Source: Mucilaginibacter inviolabilis (GTDB lineage: Bacteria; Bacteroidota; Bacteroidia; Sphingobacteriales; Sphingobacteriaceae). Taken from it: a stretch of 64,000 bases of DNA. The notes below the pieces were generated by a model. That model was not told where the DNA came from. It saw only the letters and a program-made list of their open reading frames with translations, and ran no database searches. A program made the position numbers and the translations under genes. Below are positions 1-8,368 of this stretch, one piece after another; positions within the stretch are counted from its first letter, which is position 1; each line of letters starts with the position of its first letter. The DNA is taken from contig NZ_JAANAT010000001.1 in NCBI RefSeq assembly GCF_011089895.1, positions 2,604,001 through 2,668,000 of the forward strand, given 5' to 3'.

Positions 1-1971
1 AAAAACATCGGGGGCGGTCCAGTCGTAATACCTGTTTTTCAGGGTAACGCTGCTGATAGCTTTCCAGGTGGCGCCGTGGTCATAGCTTACACTCAGCTGT
101 CCCGATGTGGCGCTGAGCGAACTTTGCCAGCGCAGGTAGTTTTCACCAGCCGCGAAAAGATGGTTCTGTCCCGATGGATAGATCCATTCAAAACGATTGG
201 CCGCTGTAGCTCCATGTGCTATATAAAAAGTTTGGGTTCCGGAGGCTATTTTACTTCCTTTTACATGAATGATATAATTACCCGCTACCGGATTTTGCAA
301 AGTAACCTGCTCTGTGTTATTCAAAGTATCTCTACGACGTACAGCAGGTTTTGTTAAAGAATCTGTGGATGGATAAGAGCTCAAGCTCCACGGCAGGAGG
401 TTTTGACCATCGGGTGTGGTAACAGACAGGTCCAGGTCATTTATAAGCGCTTTAGGAGCATTTAATGCCGCAGGAAGATCGTTCCAGGCCAATGATACTT
501 TAAACAGGCTGCTGCCCGCCGGAACGTTGATGGTATAGTCGGTTTGCTGCTGGTTACTTACGGCTCCTTTTTTAAAGCGATTATCGGTAATTGTCCGTAA
601 AGCTTCTAATGCATTTAATTGGCCGTAACCTGTTTTATGATCCACATTGGGTAAGCCGATATCATCTGCTGAATTGATGAGTATACTTTTGACTAACGCG
701 GCCGAAGGTAACTGACCAAATTGCTTTTTATAGGCTTGCTGCAGCAGTACCACTGTTCCCGAAACCAGGGCCGCAGCGCCGGAGGTGCCGTCTTCGCCGT
801 TGGATACCAGCTCGGGTTTCACCCGGCCATCATAAGCCGGCCCAGCCGAACTCAGATCTGCCGGTACGCCGGTTTGGTCGGTACCACCAATAACCAATAC
901 ATTTTTGGCCTGTTTAAAAGTTCCCGACAGGTTAGCTACATTCGGAATACCATTATATAAACCTGTTGTGGGTGCTGTAGTGCCAATATTACCCGACGAG
1001 AATACATGGATAATAGAATCGTTCGCCATCACCTGCTGATCATAAGCTACTGCTTCAACCCCATAATAGTCTTCGATGCCGGTACCGTAGGAGTGATTTT
1101 CAACACCAATATCAAATGCTTTAAAGATGGCGGTGCTATCGGGTAGTAAACGGGCAAAATCCGACGAAGTGAACCGTACTTTTGGTGCACTACCCAATCC
1201 CCTGATAAATGAATTACCATTGCCGCCTATCAGAGTAGCCATAATAGTGGCATGTCCCGAAGTAATAGCGGCCGCAGGAAACGAGGTGAAGGTACGCCCC
1301 AGCAGGTCGAGGTCATTATCATAACGTTCTTCTTTAATGGCTATGTTGATACCGCGACCGTCGATGCCTGGAAAATTATCGGCAACCGCCGAAATCTGGT
1401 TAATACCCAGATCAATATCATTAATTACCAGCTCGGCATGTGCTTTCCGGGTTATATTGGCAAAGGTAACATAAGGTTGCTGCAATAAATCGGTAAGGCG
1501 TTGTAATGAAATATTCAGGGTAACCGAGTTTGAAGTTTGAGCGGTTATTTCACCATACTTTTTGAGGTCATTCATCACCGAATCGCTATGGGAAGCAATT
1601 GACAAGTCGACCGATTGTTTGGCAGAGGGGTGCTTTTGTAAAAGCTGCACTAAATTATCTGTGGCTTTCCACAAGGAGTTTGCTGGTGTGGCCTCCTGTA
1701 TATTGGCATCGGTTGATATATCGGCAGTGGTAGCTACCACATAAAAATTGTACGATACCCGTTTTACCGGGCGAAGTTTTTTAACGTCGGCTTTATCTGG
1801 CTCTTTAAATTTAACCAGGTAATATTTAAGCGTGTTATCCCTGTTCAATGGCTGGCCAGCGGATGTTGCTTTGTAAAGCGCAGCCATAGTTTTATCGCTC
1901 GCTGGATTTTGCGCCCAGGAACATTTAAAACATAAAAATATCAGTATAAAAGAGAGTAATTTTTTAACCAT
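1..1971 (-). CDS. S8 family (subtilisin-like) serine peptidase, C-terminus cut by window edge
   Basis: The reading frame is open from ATG at 1971 to base 1 (657 codons) with no stop, so the gene continues outside the window. An N-terminal signal peptide (MVKKLLSFILIFLCFKCSWAQ region) predicts export. A propeptide-like stretch is followed by the S8 core. His is in SGHATIMATLIGG, the oxyanion Asn in SSGNIG, and the nucleophile Ser in EDGTSGAAALVSG. The usual DTG aspartate position reads IAIKEERYD, so Asp appears replaced by Glu. Downstream, the WNDLP and NDLDLSVTTPDG motifs mark a P-domain/PPC-like beta sandwich. A sorting domain, if any, would lie off the edge. Substrate is unknown; degradation of extracellular protein is the likely role. 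Confidence 0.88.
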   Translation of the reverse strand, partial: MVKKLLSFILIFLCFKCSWAQNPASDKTMAALYKATSAGQPLNRDNTLKYYLVKFKEPDKADVKKLRPVKRVSYNFYVVATTADISTDANIQEATPANSLWKATDNLVQLLQKHPSAKQSVDLSIASHSDSVMNDLKKYGEITAQTSNSVTLNISLQRLTDLLQQPYVTFANITRKAHAELVINDIDLGINQISAVADNFPGIDGRGINIAIKEERYDNDLDLLGRTFTSFPAAAITSGHATIMATLIGGNGNSFIRGLGSAPKVRFTSSDFARLLPDSTAIFKAFDIGVENHSYGTGIEDYYGVEAVAYDQQVMANDSIIHVFSSGNIGTTAPTTGLYNGIPNVANLSGTFKQAKNVLVIGGTDQTGVPADLSSAGPAYDGRVKPELVSNGEDGTSGAAALVSGTVVLLQQAYKKQFGQLPSAALVKSILINSADDIGLPNVDHKTGYGQLNALEALRTITDNRFKKGAVSNQQQTDYTINVPAGSSLFKVSLAWNDLPAALNAPKALINDLDLSVTTPDGQNLLPWSLSSYPSTDSLTKPAVRRRDTLNNTEQVTLQNPVAGNYIIHVKGSKIASGTQTFYIAHGATAANRFEWIYPSGQNHLFAAGENYLRWQSSLSATSGQLSVSYDHGATWKAISSVTLKNRYYDWTAPDVF

Positions 1972-1989
1972 ACTGTATATTAAAAAAAT

Positions 1990-2012
1990 AAAGGGGAGTT
2001 ATGCTCCCCTTT
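1990..2012 (-). terminator. Hairpin terminator after first M57-like gene
   Basis: The arms aaaggggag (1990-1998) and ctccccttt (2004-2012) form a perfect 9-bp stem with a 5-nt loop. On the minus strand a T-rich tract follows. It lies between the stop of the 2063 metalloprotease gene and the start of the subtilase gene. Confidence 0.75.
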
Positions 2013-2062
2013 ATTTGTAAAACTACTTGATTGATCAATAAGAAGCAATACGATAAAGTTTT

Positions 2063-2923
2063 TTAGTACAGGTAATTCAACGCTATTTTATCATTTGCGT
2101 TAAAGGTACGATCGGTACCGCTTGAGCAAGCTAACATCCATGAGCCTGCATCAGCAGCAGAAGGTGTTCCTGGGATAAGAACAGCGCCAGGATAATTTTG
2201 AGGGTCGCTGCTGTTATAAGTATTGCCTTCATTTACAGCTGTACCACCGCAGCTGAAAGCACGGTTAAAATAATCTGTATGACGCATACCTATACAATGG
2301 CCCATTTCATGCTGGATAACAGAAGTAAGATAACCTACATTCGGGTTAGTTCCATATGCCTGTGCGTTGGTGTTCATGCCGATAGCGTTGTAAGGATTAC
2401 CCGCTGCGGTTGGGAAACCAGAATAGCCTAAAGTGATATAACCACCGCTTGGGCCTTGGTTAAAGCCGGTAATTACGATATTACCACCGCTGCTTACCAC
2501 CTGGAATTTAAGCGTAAGGTTTAACGCATTGTAGCGGGCCACGGCAGCAGCTGTAGCTGTAGCGTAAACAGTTGGCAGGTTTGAAACTGAAACAGTAACG
2601 GTTCTTGGCAAATTTTTTACCAGGTTGTGTGTTTGATACTGTTCTGTTTCGGCAATTCTAACAATAGGGCCAGCAACCGCGGCTTCATTTAAATTTTCCG
2701 GAGTAAGCAAGATATCGTCTTCTACCAGGTAATTGTCGCCTATTTTACGTACATTATCTGTACTGAAACCAAGCGCTGCAATTTTTTTTGAAGCATCAGC
2801 CGCAATTTGTGAAGTTTGATCGGCCTTTTTGTCTGCACCTTGATTGTTTTTGGTACAGGCGGTTAGTAATGAAGATGCACATATAATGCATAACCCCATT
2901 TTTAGCAAGAGTTGTTTTTTCAT
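2063..2923 (-). CDS. M57-like (dual-action HEIGH) metalloprotease lipoprotein, copy 1
   Basis: The 286-residue precursor starts with a lipoprotein signal ending LLTAC (Cys23), so it should be membrane-anchored on the outside. The zinc site is H205-E206-x2-H209-x5-H215 within HEMGHCIGMRHTDYFNR, which matches the HEIGH/IGFRHTD signature of peptidase family M57. A possible Met-turn follows in GSWMLACSSG. The N-terminal 40-90 region, with the conserved phrase on a hidden 'developed' state (YLVEDDILLTPENL), may be a prodomain. It is about 80% identical by eye to the next gene and clearly its tandem duplicate. Target protein is unknown. Confidence 0.85.
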   Translation of the reverse strand: MKKQLLLKMGLCIICASSLLTACTKNNQGADKKADQTSQIAADASKKIAALGFSTDNVRKIGDNYLVEDDILLTPENLNEAAVAGPIVRIAETEQYQTHNLVKNLPRTVTVSVSNLPTVYATATAAAVARYNALNLTLKFQVVSSGGNIVITGFNQGPSGGYITLGYSGFPTAAGNPYNAIGMNTNAQAYGTNPNVGYLTSVIQHEMGHCIGMRHTDYFNRAFSCGGTAVNEGNTYNSSDPQNYPGAVLIPGTPSAADAGSWMLACSSGTDRTFNANDKIALNYLY

Positions 2924-3228
2924 TTGTCGGTACTTTAATTTTGTTAATAGTTAATAATATTTAAAACAATGTACAGCTGGCCAGCCTGTTGTTTATATGA
3001 TAAAAATATTAAATTATATTTAAAAATTAACTAAACATTAAAAAATATTTTGTTAATAATTAATTTATATTACACATACAATGTAAAATTGCATTAATAC
3101 ACGTAATACCTATTTATATTATATCATAAATCAACAATTATTTTATCGCCCGCGGCCCATGCACATCTGAATTATTGCTCAACAGCTATAATTCGCCTAT
3201 TTTTTTTTCATACTGCATATTAAAGAAT
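2924..3228. other. AT-rich spacer with duplicated 5' leader of the M57-like gene
   Basis: Bases 2924-3000 match 4183-4260 closely (ttgtcggtact, ttttgttaatagttag/ataat, ctggccagcctg), so promoter and leader were duplicated with the gene. Bases 3001-3180 are almost pure A/T, with no ORF. Around 3205-3228 a copy of the subtilase start context (catactgcatattaaa) occurs, followed on the minus strand by a stop after four codons. Confidence 0.7.
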
Positions 3229-3229
3229 A

Positions 3230-3252
3230 AAGGAGAACATACATTCTCCTTT
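3230..3252 (-). terminator. Hairpin terminator after second M57-like gene
   Basis: aaggagaa (3230-3237) pairs with ttctcctt (3244-3251). Position and flanks correspond to the hairpin at 1990-2012, so this is the duplicated counterpart. Confidence 0.7.
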
Positions 3253-3312
3253 ATCAATAACAATTACTTCATTGATCAATAAGGAGTAATACGGTAAACG
3301 CGATAAAGCTTT

Positions 3313-4182
3313 TTAGTATAAATAGTTTAATGCTATTTTATCATTAGCATTAAATGTACGGTCGGTGCCACTTGAGCAGGCTAACATCCATGAGCCGGCA
3401 TCAAATGTTTTGGTAGGGGTGCCCGGGATATGTACAGCACCTGGATAATCCTGAGGATCGCTACTGCTATAAGTACTACCTTCATTACCCCCGCCATTTA
3501 CACCACAGCTCAGATTTCTGTTAAAATAATCTGTGTGGCGCATACCTATACAATGGCCCATTTCGTGCTGAATAACAGAGGTAAGGTACCCTACATCGGG
3601 GTTACTTCCATATGCATCGGCATTAGTGTTCATGCCAATAGCATTATACGGATCGCCTGAGGCAGTCGGGAAGCCTGAATAGCCTAAAGTAATAAAACCA
3701 TCAGAATCAACACCTTCGTCAAAACCGGTAATAACCATATCGCCACCGCTGCTTACTACCTGAAATTGAAGTGTAAGATTTAGCGCATTGTAGCGTGCTA
3801 CCGCATTAGCTGTAGCTGTAGCATAAACGGTTGGTAAATTAGAAACTGAAACGGTAATGGTTCTTGGCAGGTTTTTTACCAGGTTGTGTGTTTGGTACTG
3901 CTCTGTTTCGGCAACCCGAAGAACAGGGCTGGTGGTATTGGCTTCGGAAAGATTAGCCGGGGTGAGCATAATATCACCTTCTACAATGTAGTTGCTACCC
4001 ATTTTACGCACATTGTCTGCACTAAAACCCAGGTTTTTAATTTTCTGGGCAACATCGGCAGAGATGGCAGTTTTAGGAGAGGCTTTTTTGTCGGCGCCTT
4101 GGTTGTTTTTAGTACAAGCAGTTAGTAATGAAGATGCACATACAATGCATACCCCCATTTTTAGCAAGAGTTGTTTTTTCAT
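3313..4182 (-). CDS. M57-like (dual-action HEIGH) metalloprotease lipoprotein, copy 2
   Basis: 289 residues, same architecture as its neighbour: lipobox LLTAC (Cys23), variable 30-90 region, then the nearly invariant block from AETEQYQTHNLVKNLPRT onward. The zinc ligands are H206, H210 and H216 with catalytic Glu207 (HEMGHCIGMRH). The two paralogues differ mostly in the N-terminal prodomain-like part and in the loop after the third His (SCGVNGGGNEGSTYSSS here). This suggests relaxed or diverging specificity outside the active site. Transcribed leftward from its own leader. Confidence 0.85.
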   Translation of the reverse strand: MKKQLLLKMGVCIVCASSLLTACTKNNQGADKKASPKTAISADVAQKIKNLGFSADNVRKMGSNYIVEGDIMLTPANLSEANTTSPVLRVAETEQYQTHNLVKNLPRTITVSVSNLPTVYATATANAVARYNALNLTLQFQVVSSGGDMVITGFDEGVDSDGFITLGYSGFPTASGDPYNAIGMNTNADAYGSNPDVGYLTSVIQHEMGHCIGMRHTDYFNRNLSCGVNGGGNEGSTYSSSDPQDYPGAVHIPGTPTKTFDAGSWMLACSSGTDRTFNANDKIALNYLY

Positions 4183-4496
4183 TTGTCGGTACTCTAATTT
4201 TGTTAATAGTTAGAAATAATTTAAAACAATCATGATAATAGCTGGCCAGCCTGGTGTTTATGATTATAAATGTATTAAAATACAACGACATTAATTTTCG
4301 ATTTTATAAATACAAAAGCCAATTTTATCTTTAAAATAAAATTTTATCAAAAAAACATACCCGTATAATAACTAGAAAAAATTAACGTTATAGTGGCTTT
4401 AAATTAATTCCAGACAGTTTTTATAAAAAAAGAGTTTGCGACCCGGTAGGTGTAAACACCTACCAGACAACCGGATAAAATACGGGTAAAATAAAA
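4183..4496. other. Non-coding spacer with leader and a small hairpin
   Basis: Holds the leader of the 3313 gene (4183-4260, duplicated at 2924-3000). A perfect inverted repeat also occurs, ggtaggtgt (4445-4453) with acacctacc (4456-4464). No ORF with coding character was seen; the rest is AT-rich. Confidence 0.5.
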
Positions 4497-4531
4497 ATGG
4501 ACAAACGTGAAATTTATCCATGCTTGTCCAT
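4497..4531 (-). terminator. Terminator of the response-regulator operon
   Basis: atggacaa (4497-4504) pairs with ttgtccat (4524-4531). On the minus strand the second arm is followed by TTTTTATTTTA. Located downstream of the response-regulator stop at 4617. Confidence 0.6.
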
Positions 4532-4616
4532 CTTTAGTGCCCCAAGTGAGCACCGTTATCTTCTTAATACCTTAATAATTAAACAGGTATTCATCGACAA
4601 CTAACCAGGTGGTATC

Positions 4617-5270
4617 TCAAATTTTGATCAGTTCATGCTTTATCGCAAAAAGAACCAGACCTGTTCGCGATTTGATATCGAACCGTTGAAACAAGGCCTC
4701 CCGGTAATTATCAATGGTATGCGGACTTAAATTCATCTTGTCGGCAATTTCTTTATAAGTGAGCTCTAAACAACAAAGCTCCAGGAACCGCTGCTCATTA
4801 GCGCTGATGTTCATCACCGCATCGCGGGACAAATTATTGCTTTGAATAGCACGCAATAATTTACCGGTAACATTCGCATTGATAAAAAAGCCCTGTTGGG
4901 CGATGGTTTTGATGGCATTCACCAGGTCGGTAGTTTTCGATTCCTTCAACATGTAACCACCGGCACCGTTCCGCAGCATTTTTATAATAGGCTTTTCATC
5001 CTCAAACATACTGAGAGCCAGTACGTGAATATCCGGATAATGTGTTTTCAGCCAAAAAGTTGCTTCATAACCATCCATCACCGGCATGGTAATATCCATA
5101 ATAACCACCTGAGGGAGCGCGTTAACCTTTATTCTTTCTATCATTTCCGCGCCATTCCCGGCATCAAACACAATATGGATATCCTCAAACTCCGAAAGCA
5201 AACGGGACACCCCCTGCCTAAACAGGGTATGATCGTCAACAATAGCAATATTTATTTTTTCACTTAACAT
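4617..5270 (-). CDS. NarL/FixJ-type response regulator
   Basis: Receiver domain with acidic pair D12-D13, phospho-acceptor D59 (VIMDITMPVMDGYEA), S87 and K109 (GYMLKES). A LuxR-type helix-turn-helix follows at roughly residues 150-210 (LTYKEIADKMNLSPHTIDNYREAL). The ATG at 5270 is chosen because the receiver begins at once (MLSEKINIAIVDD); a start at 5342 would add 24 non-homologous residues inside the kinase gene. The ATG overlaps the kinase stop by 11 bp, typical of translational coupling. It should be phosphorylated by the adjacent kinase. Targets are unknown. Confidence 0.93.
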   Translation of the reverse strand: MLSEKINIAIVDDHTLFRQGVSRLLSEFEDIHIVFDAGNGAEMIERIKVNALPQVVIMDITMPVMDGYEATFWLKTHYPDIHVLALSMFEDEKPIIKMLRNGAGGYMLKESKTTDLVNAIKTIAQQGFFINANVTGKLLRAIQSNNLSRDAVMNISANEQRFLELCCLELTYKEIADKMNLSPHTIDNYREALFQRFDIKSRTGLVLFAIKHELIKI

Positions 5271-6063
5271 ATATTGGATAAGGTATAATGATCTGAACTG
5301 CAGTGCCCGTTCCCGGGGTCGAATCAAATTGTGCCGAACCATTTAACATGGCTGTTCTTTTTTGTATATTATGCAAACCCATTCCGCCTTGTTGTTTTAA
5401 GGCCTCTGCTACGTTAAAGCCTTTACCATTATCGGTAATGGTTAAGATCAAAGATTTCTCAACTTGAGCTACAATCACATGAATTACCGACGCATTGGCA
5501 TGCCGAATAGCATTATTGATGATCTCCTGAAAAAGGCGAAAAATAATGGTTTCGTTATCGCGCTGATCAGCTACGGAAACAAAACCATTATTTACAAAAG
5601 AAAGCTGGTACCGCTCAGATTTATTGAGCCATTCCAACTCAAATTCTATAGCGCTTACCAAACCCTTCTTCATCAATTCCTCGCCATGCAGCAAACGCGA
5701 CAACTGCCGCAATTCGGTGATCGATCGTTGAATCAGCTCTCCTGCATCTTCTATTTTACGGGAAAGCACTGGCCGGTCATCAATATCTATAGAAGTGAGC
5801 GTGATAGCCGTAAGACTCAGTATTTGCCCAATATTGTCATGCAAATCATAAGCAACAGTCTGCAGCGTTTGTTCCTGCACTTCCATTTGTGTTTTTAACA
5901 GCTCGCTGTCAAAAGTTTTGCGCAGCCACACTTTCTCTTCCGCATGTTTCTTTTTACGCCGGTTGTACCAACTGATGTAAATGAGCAAAAACAGGGGCGC
6001 GATCAGAAAGACTATTGAGGTCAGTATGATGAGCGTTGCAACGTCCTTTGTCGATATCTGCAT
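5260..6063 (-). CDS. Membrane sensor histidine kinase (HisKA_3 / HATPase_c)
   Basis: One transmembrane helix at about residues 10-32, a short coiled linker, then a HisKA_3 dimerisation helix with the phosphorylated His75 in AYDLHDNIGQ. The ATPase domain shows the N-box FQEIINNAIRHANAS, G1 box ITDNGKGFN and the GGMGLHNIQKR motif. No periplasmic sensor domain of any size is present, so signal perception may lie in the membrane helix or in the partner membrane protein upstream. Its start overlaps the upstream gene by 43 bp. Confidence 0.92.
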   Translation of the reverse strand: MQISTKDVATLIILTSIVFLIAPLFLLIYISWYNRRKKKHAEEKVWLRKTFDSELLKTQMEVQEQTLQTVAYDLHDNIGQILSLTAITLTSIDIDDRPVLSRKIEDAGELIQRSITELRQLSRLLHGEELMKKGLVSAIEFELEWLNKSERYQLSFVNNGFVSVADQRDNETIIFRLFQEIINNAIRHANASVIHVIVAQVEKSLILTITDNGKGFNVAEALKQQGGMGLHNIQKRTAMLNGSAQFDSTPGTGTAVQIIIPYPIYVK

Positions 6064-6686
6064 ATAAAACTATATGACCAGCAACAATATAAGATGATAT
6101 CAATGATGTTAAAAATCATGTACCGGACAGATCCCGATATCAGACTTTTATCCTCCATAAAATAATCAAAAAATATATTGCATGCGGTACTGCCAAAATA
6201 AAAAAACAAAACGCCGTTAACCCACCAAAAGGGAGCGTAATTACTCAGCTGCCTAAATTGCTCGTCCTTCAATATCAAATAATAATAATTCAGACTGGCC
6301 AACACAAATACGATGGACATGAGCGTAGTTGTTTCAAAAACAAAACTGTTAAACTTCTCTGTAACCATCTCAGCGCCGTAACAAACAAAAAACACGATCA
6401 ACCAGACAATCAGCCACATGGACTTGTACTGATATTGTTTATACAGGTAATAAAAAAAACAGCTTATGGTAGTACACTCCACCACCACAAAAATATTGTA
6501 CAACATAAAATTGGAAGTATGCCATACTTTGCGGCATTGAATGCCTAATATTTCTACTATACAAGTGACCAGCAGGTACACGATGAAAAACCGCCATGCA
6601 TTGCTTTTGTCCTTAAACAAGCAAAACAGCGCCACACCGAAGCAGATGAACTCACTTACTGTATTGATGGTGAAGTATTTTAACAT
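6021..6686 (-). CDS. Polytopic membrane protein of a two-component operon
   Basis: 221 residues with about six to seven hydrophobic helices (e.g. FICFGVALFCLF near the N-terminus, MWLIVWLIVFFVCYGAEM in the middle) and a basic C-terminal tail. I do not recognise a named family. The gene overlaps the kinase start and begins 3 bp after the lipoprotein gene, so it is expressed with both. Such membrane proteins commonly precede short HisKA_3 kinases in Sphingobacteriaceae and may provide the sensing part; that role is inferred. Confidence 0.75.
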   Translation of the reverse strand: MLKYFTINTVSEFICFGVALFCLFKDKSNAWRFFIVYLLVTCIVEILGIQCRKVWHTSNFMLYNIFVVVECTTISCFFYYLYKQYQYKSMWLIVWLIVFFVCYGAEMVTEKFNSFVFETTTLMSIVFVLASLNYYYLILKDEQFRQLSNYAPFWWVNGVLFFYFGSTACNIFFDYFMEDKSLISGSVRYMIFNIIDIILYCCWSYSFICRYRQRTLQRSSY

Positions 6687-6689
6687 TGC

Positions 6690-7256
6690 CTATTGCACGC
6701 TAAGTAATGTTGCTCCTGTACAAGGGTTGGGCGGCGGGCACAATTCACCTCTATTCTCGGGATTTACCATCAAAATAGAACCTATGTTAAATTTAGGATC
6801 GGTTACAGGTCCGTTAAAATAATAATCCTGATGAACCTTGGCATTTATACGATAGGTAGATACCATCAATAAGGTGTTATGGCCCCAGTATAAACTATCA
6901 GGCGTGTTTGGAAAATTCTTTTTATAGGTAGTATCATAAGCGGCCAGATAAAAGCGCACACCGTCGCCGCCTTCTTTATTTACTTTATTAATAAGCATTT
7001 GCAGCCGTTTTAAACTGAACCATATACAGCGCGTATTGGGTTGCTTTTTCTTGATTGCCTTATCCTGTACACTATCCGCAGTTGCATATTTAGCATAGTT
7101 ATGTACGTATTGTTTAGCAACGTCAACACCTATGGTATCCTGACTGGGGATGGTATCGTTTAAAGCGACGGTTGAGGGACTGTCTGATTTTTGTTTACAT
7201 GCGTTAAGGCAAATAGTTAATAGCATTAAACCAATTAGGGATAGGGTAATTTTCAT
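6690..7256 (-). CDS. Lipoprotein of unknown function, first gene of two-component operon
   Basis: 188 residues with a lipobox ICLNAC (Cys20) followed by KQKSD, predicting a lipid-anchored envelope protein. The mature part contains a block on 'CIWFSLKRLQMLINKVNKE' and 'GVRFYLAAYD', resembling small Bacteroidota-specific families, but no domain can be named with confidence. The stop lies 3 bp before the start of the membrane protein, so it probably leads the operon down to the response regulator. Confidence 0.7.
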   Translation of the reverse strand: MKITLSLIGLMLLTICLNACKQKSDSPSTVALNDTIPSQDTIGVDVAKQYVHNYAKYATADSVQDKAIKKKQPNTRCIWFSLKRLQMLINKVNKEGGDGVRFYLAAYDTTYKKNFPNTPDSLYWGHNTLLMVSTYRINAKVHQDYYFNGPVTDPKFNIGSILMVNPENRGELCPPPNPCTGATLLSVQ

Positions 7257-7440
7257 GTGAATAGTGATTTAGAGTTTTTACTAAAATATTAAATAAAACT
7301 GACGAAAACCGTTTCGTTTTGTTCATTTGATTAAACTATTTATACGATAATTTAACTATTCAAAATTAGCAGGCACTCTGCAATGCACACAGGGAATTAG
7401 AGGGTTATTTTAAGGGTGATTTCACCCTTTCTGCCTGATT

Positions 7441-8313
7441 TTATGGCAGACCTGTAAAAAAGGTATTTACCCATACCGATTTACCTTCATACCCGGTACA
7501 CAGATCGCTAAACGACAGCAAACGCATACCCGGCCCGCGCGAATCCCAGGTTAAAAACTGACGACTACGGGTAAAACCACTCACAACCAATATATGGCCG
7601 GTAGCTGATTGCTGCCACTTTATAACAACAACCACCGGCCTGTTACAAGCCAATTCTCTTATCAACACTTCCTGCGAAACGGGATAAGGCATTGCATTTC
7701 GTAGTATACCAACGTGGTCAAGCGCTTCGCCCACATACCAGGGGCGATTGCACATACCGCATCCTTTACCATTACAACAATATCCATTGCTAAGGATCGT
7801 GGAAACCAATTTCGTCTGATCTGCGAAATCATTTTTTTTATAAAAGCGGGCCAAACTGGCCGTTATTGCCGCCCAGCACCAGTTGCTTTGCAATTGCTTG
7901 TCGATCATATAATCACTTATCCATAACTCTTGTATGGATACCGTCCAACGGCTATCGGCCATCCTGAGCAATAATTCATTGCTGCCCGGCTGTAATTTCC
8001 CGGAGTCAATAGCCAGCATATTTAAATTTTCATCCCCATTCTGGGCAATCTCCATCTGGCCTATCCATTGCAGGTTGAGCAAGATGTTCAAAGCACAGTT
8101 CCTGTCATTTCTTGGGGTTATGACATGGTAGCGCAGCAATAAATACATTGTTTTTTTAACTACCGGGCGGAAAGTAAAACGAACAAATGATTCCGGAGAA
8201 TTAAAACAATACCCTTCCGGCAGCCTATCATCAGTTTGCTGAGGACCCAGCGATAAATCCCGGATACGATCTGTAATATTTTTTTCTGCTGAAAATTGAA
8301 TACCTGCTTGCAT
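7441..8313 (-). CDS. Papain-like cysteine peptidase (AvrRpt2/C70-type) with N-terminal beta domain
   Basis: 290 residues without signal peptide. Residues 30-135 look like a beta-sandwich. The C-terminal half is a papain-like peptidase: Cys146 in QSNWCWAA, His240 in ATGHILVVSG, Asp257 in TWDSRGPG. This is the usual arrangement of the AvrRpt2-like 'papain-like cysteine protease' family. An extra cysteine cluster (C179, C180, C185, C188; CCNGKGCGMCN) may bind a metal or form disulfides. It is last in the block with two P47-like proteins and a 1157-residue protein, separated from that gene by a strong hairpin. It may process a partner or act on a target cell. Confidence 0.78.
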   Translation of the reverse strand: MQAGIQFSAEKNITDRIRDLSLGPQQTDDRLPEGYCFNSPESFVRFTFRPVVKKTMYLLLRYHVITPRNDRNCALNILLNLQWIGQMEIAQNGDENLNMLAIDSGKLQPGSNELLLRMADSRWTVSIQELWISDYMIDKQLQSNWCWAAITASLARFYKKNDFADQTKLVSTILSNGYCCNGKGCGMCNRPWYVGEALDHVGILRNAMPYPVSQEVLIRELACNRPVVVVIKWQQSATGHILVVSGFTRSRQFLTWDSRGPGMRLLSFSDLCTGYEGKSVWVNTFFTGLP

Positions 8314-8324
8314 AGGTTTTAGTT

Positions 8325-8356
8325 AAAAGAGCAGGCTGCGCACAGCCTGCTCTTTT
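8325..8356. terminator. Strong 14-bp hairpin between the large gene and the cysteine-peptidase gene
   Basis: aaaagagcaggctg (8325-8338) and cagcctgctctttt (8343-8356) form a perfect stem with loop cgca. On the minus strand a T-run ends the second arm. It should terminate or attenuate transcripts from the 8369 gene before the peptidase gene at 8313. Confidence 0.8.
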
Positions 8357-8368
8357 ATTGACGACGGA

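Noticed and set aside
4896..5267. 123-codon plus-strand ORF
   Set aside because: Lies antisense to the response regulator, with no domain or start-site support.
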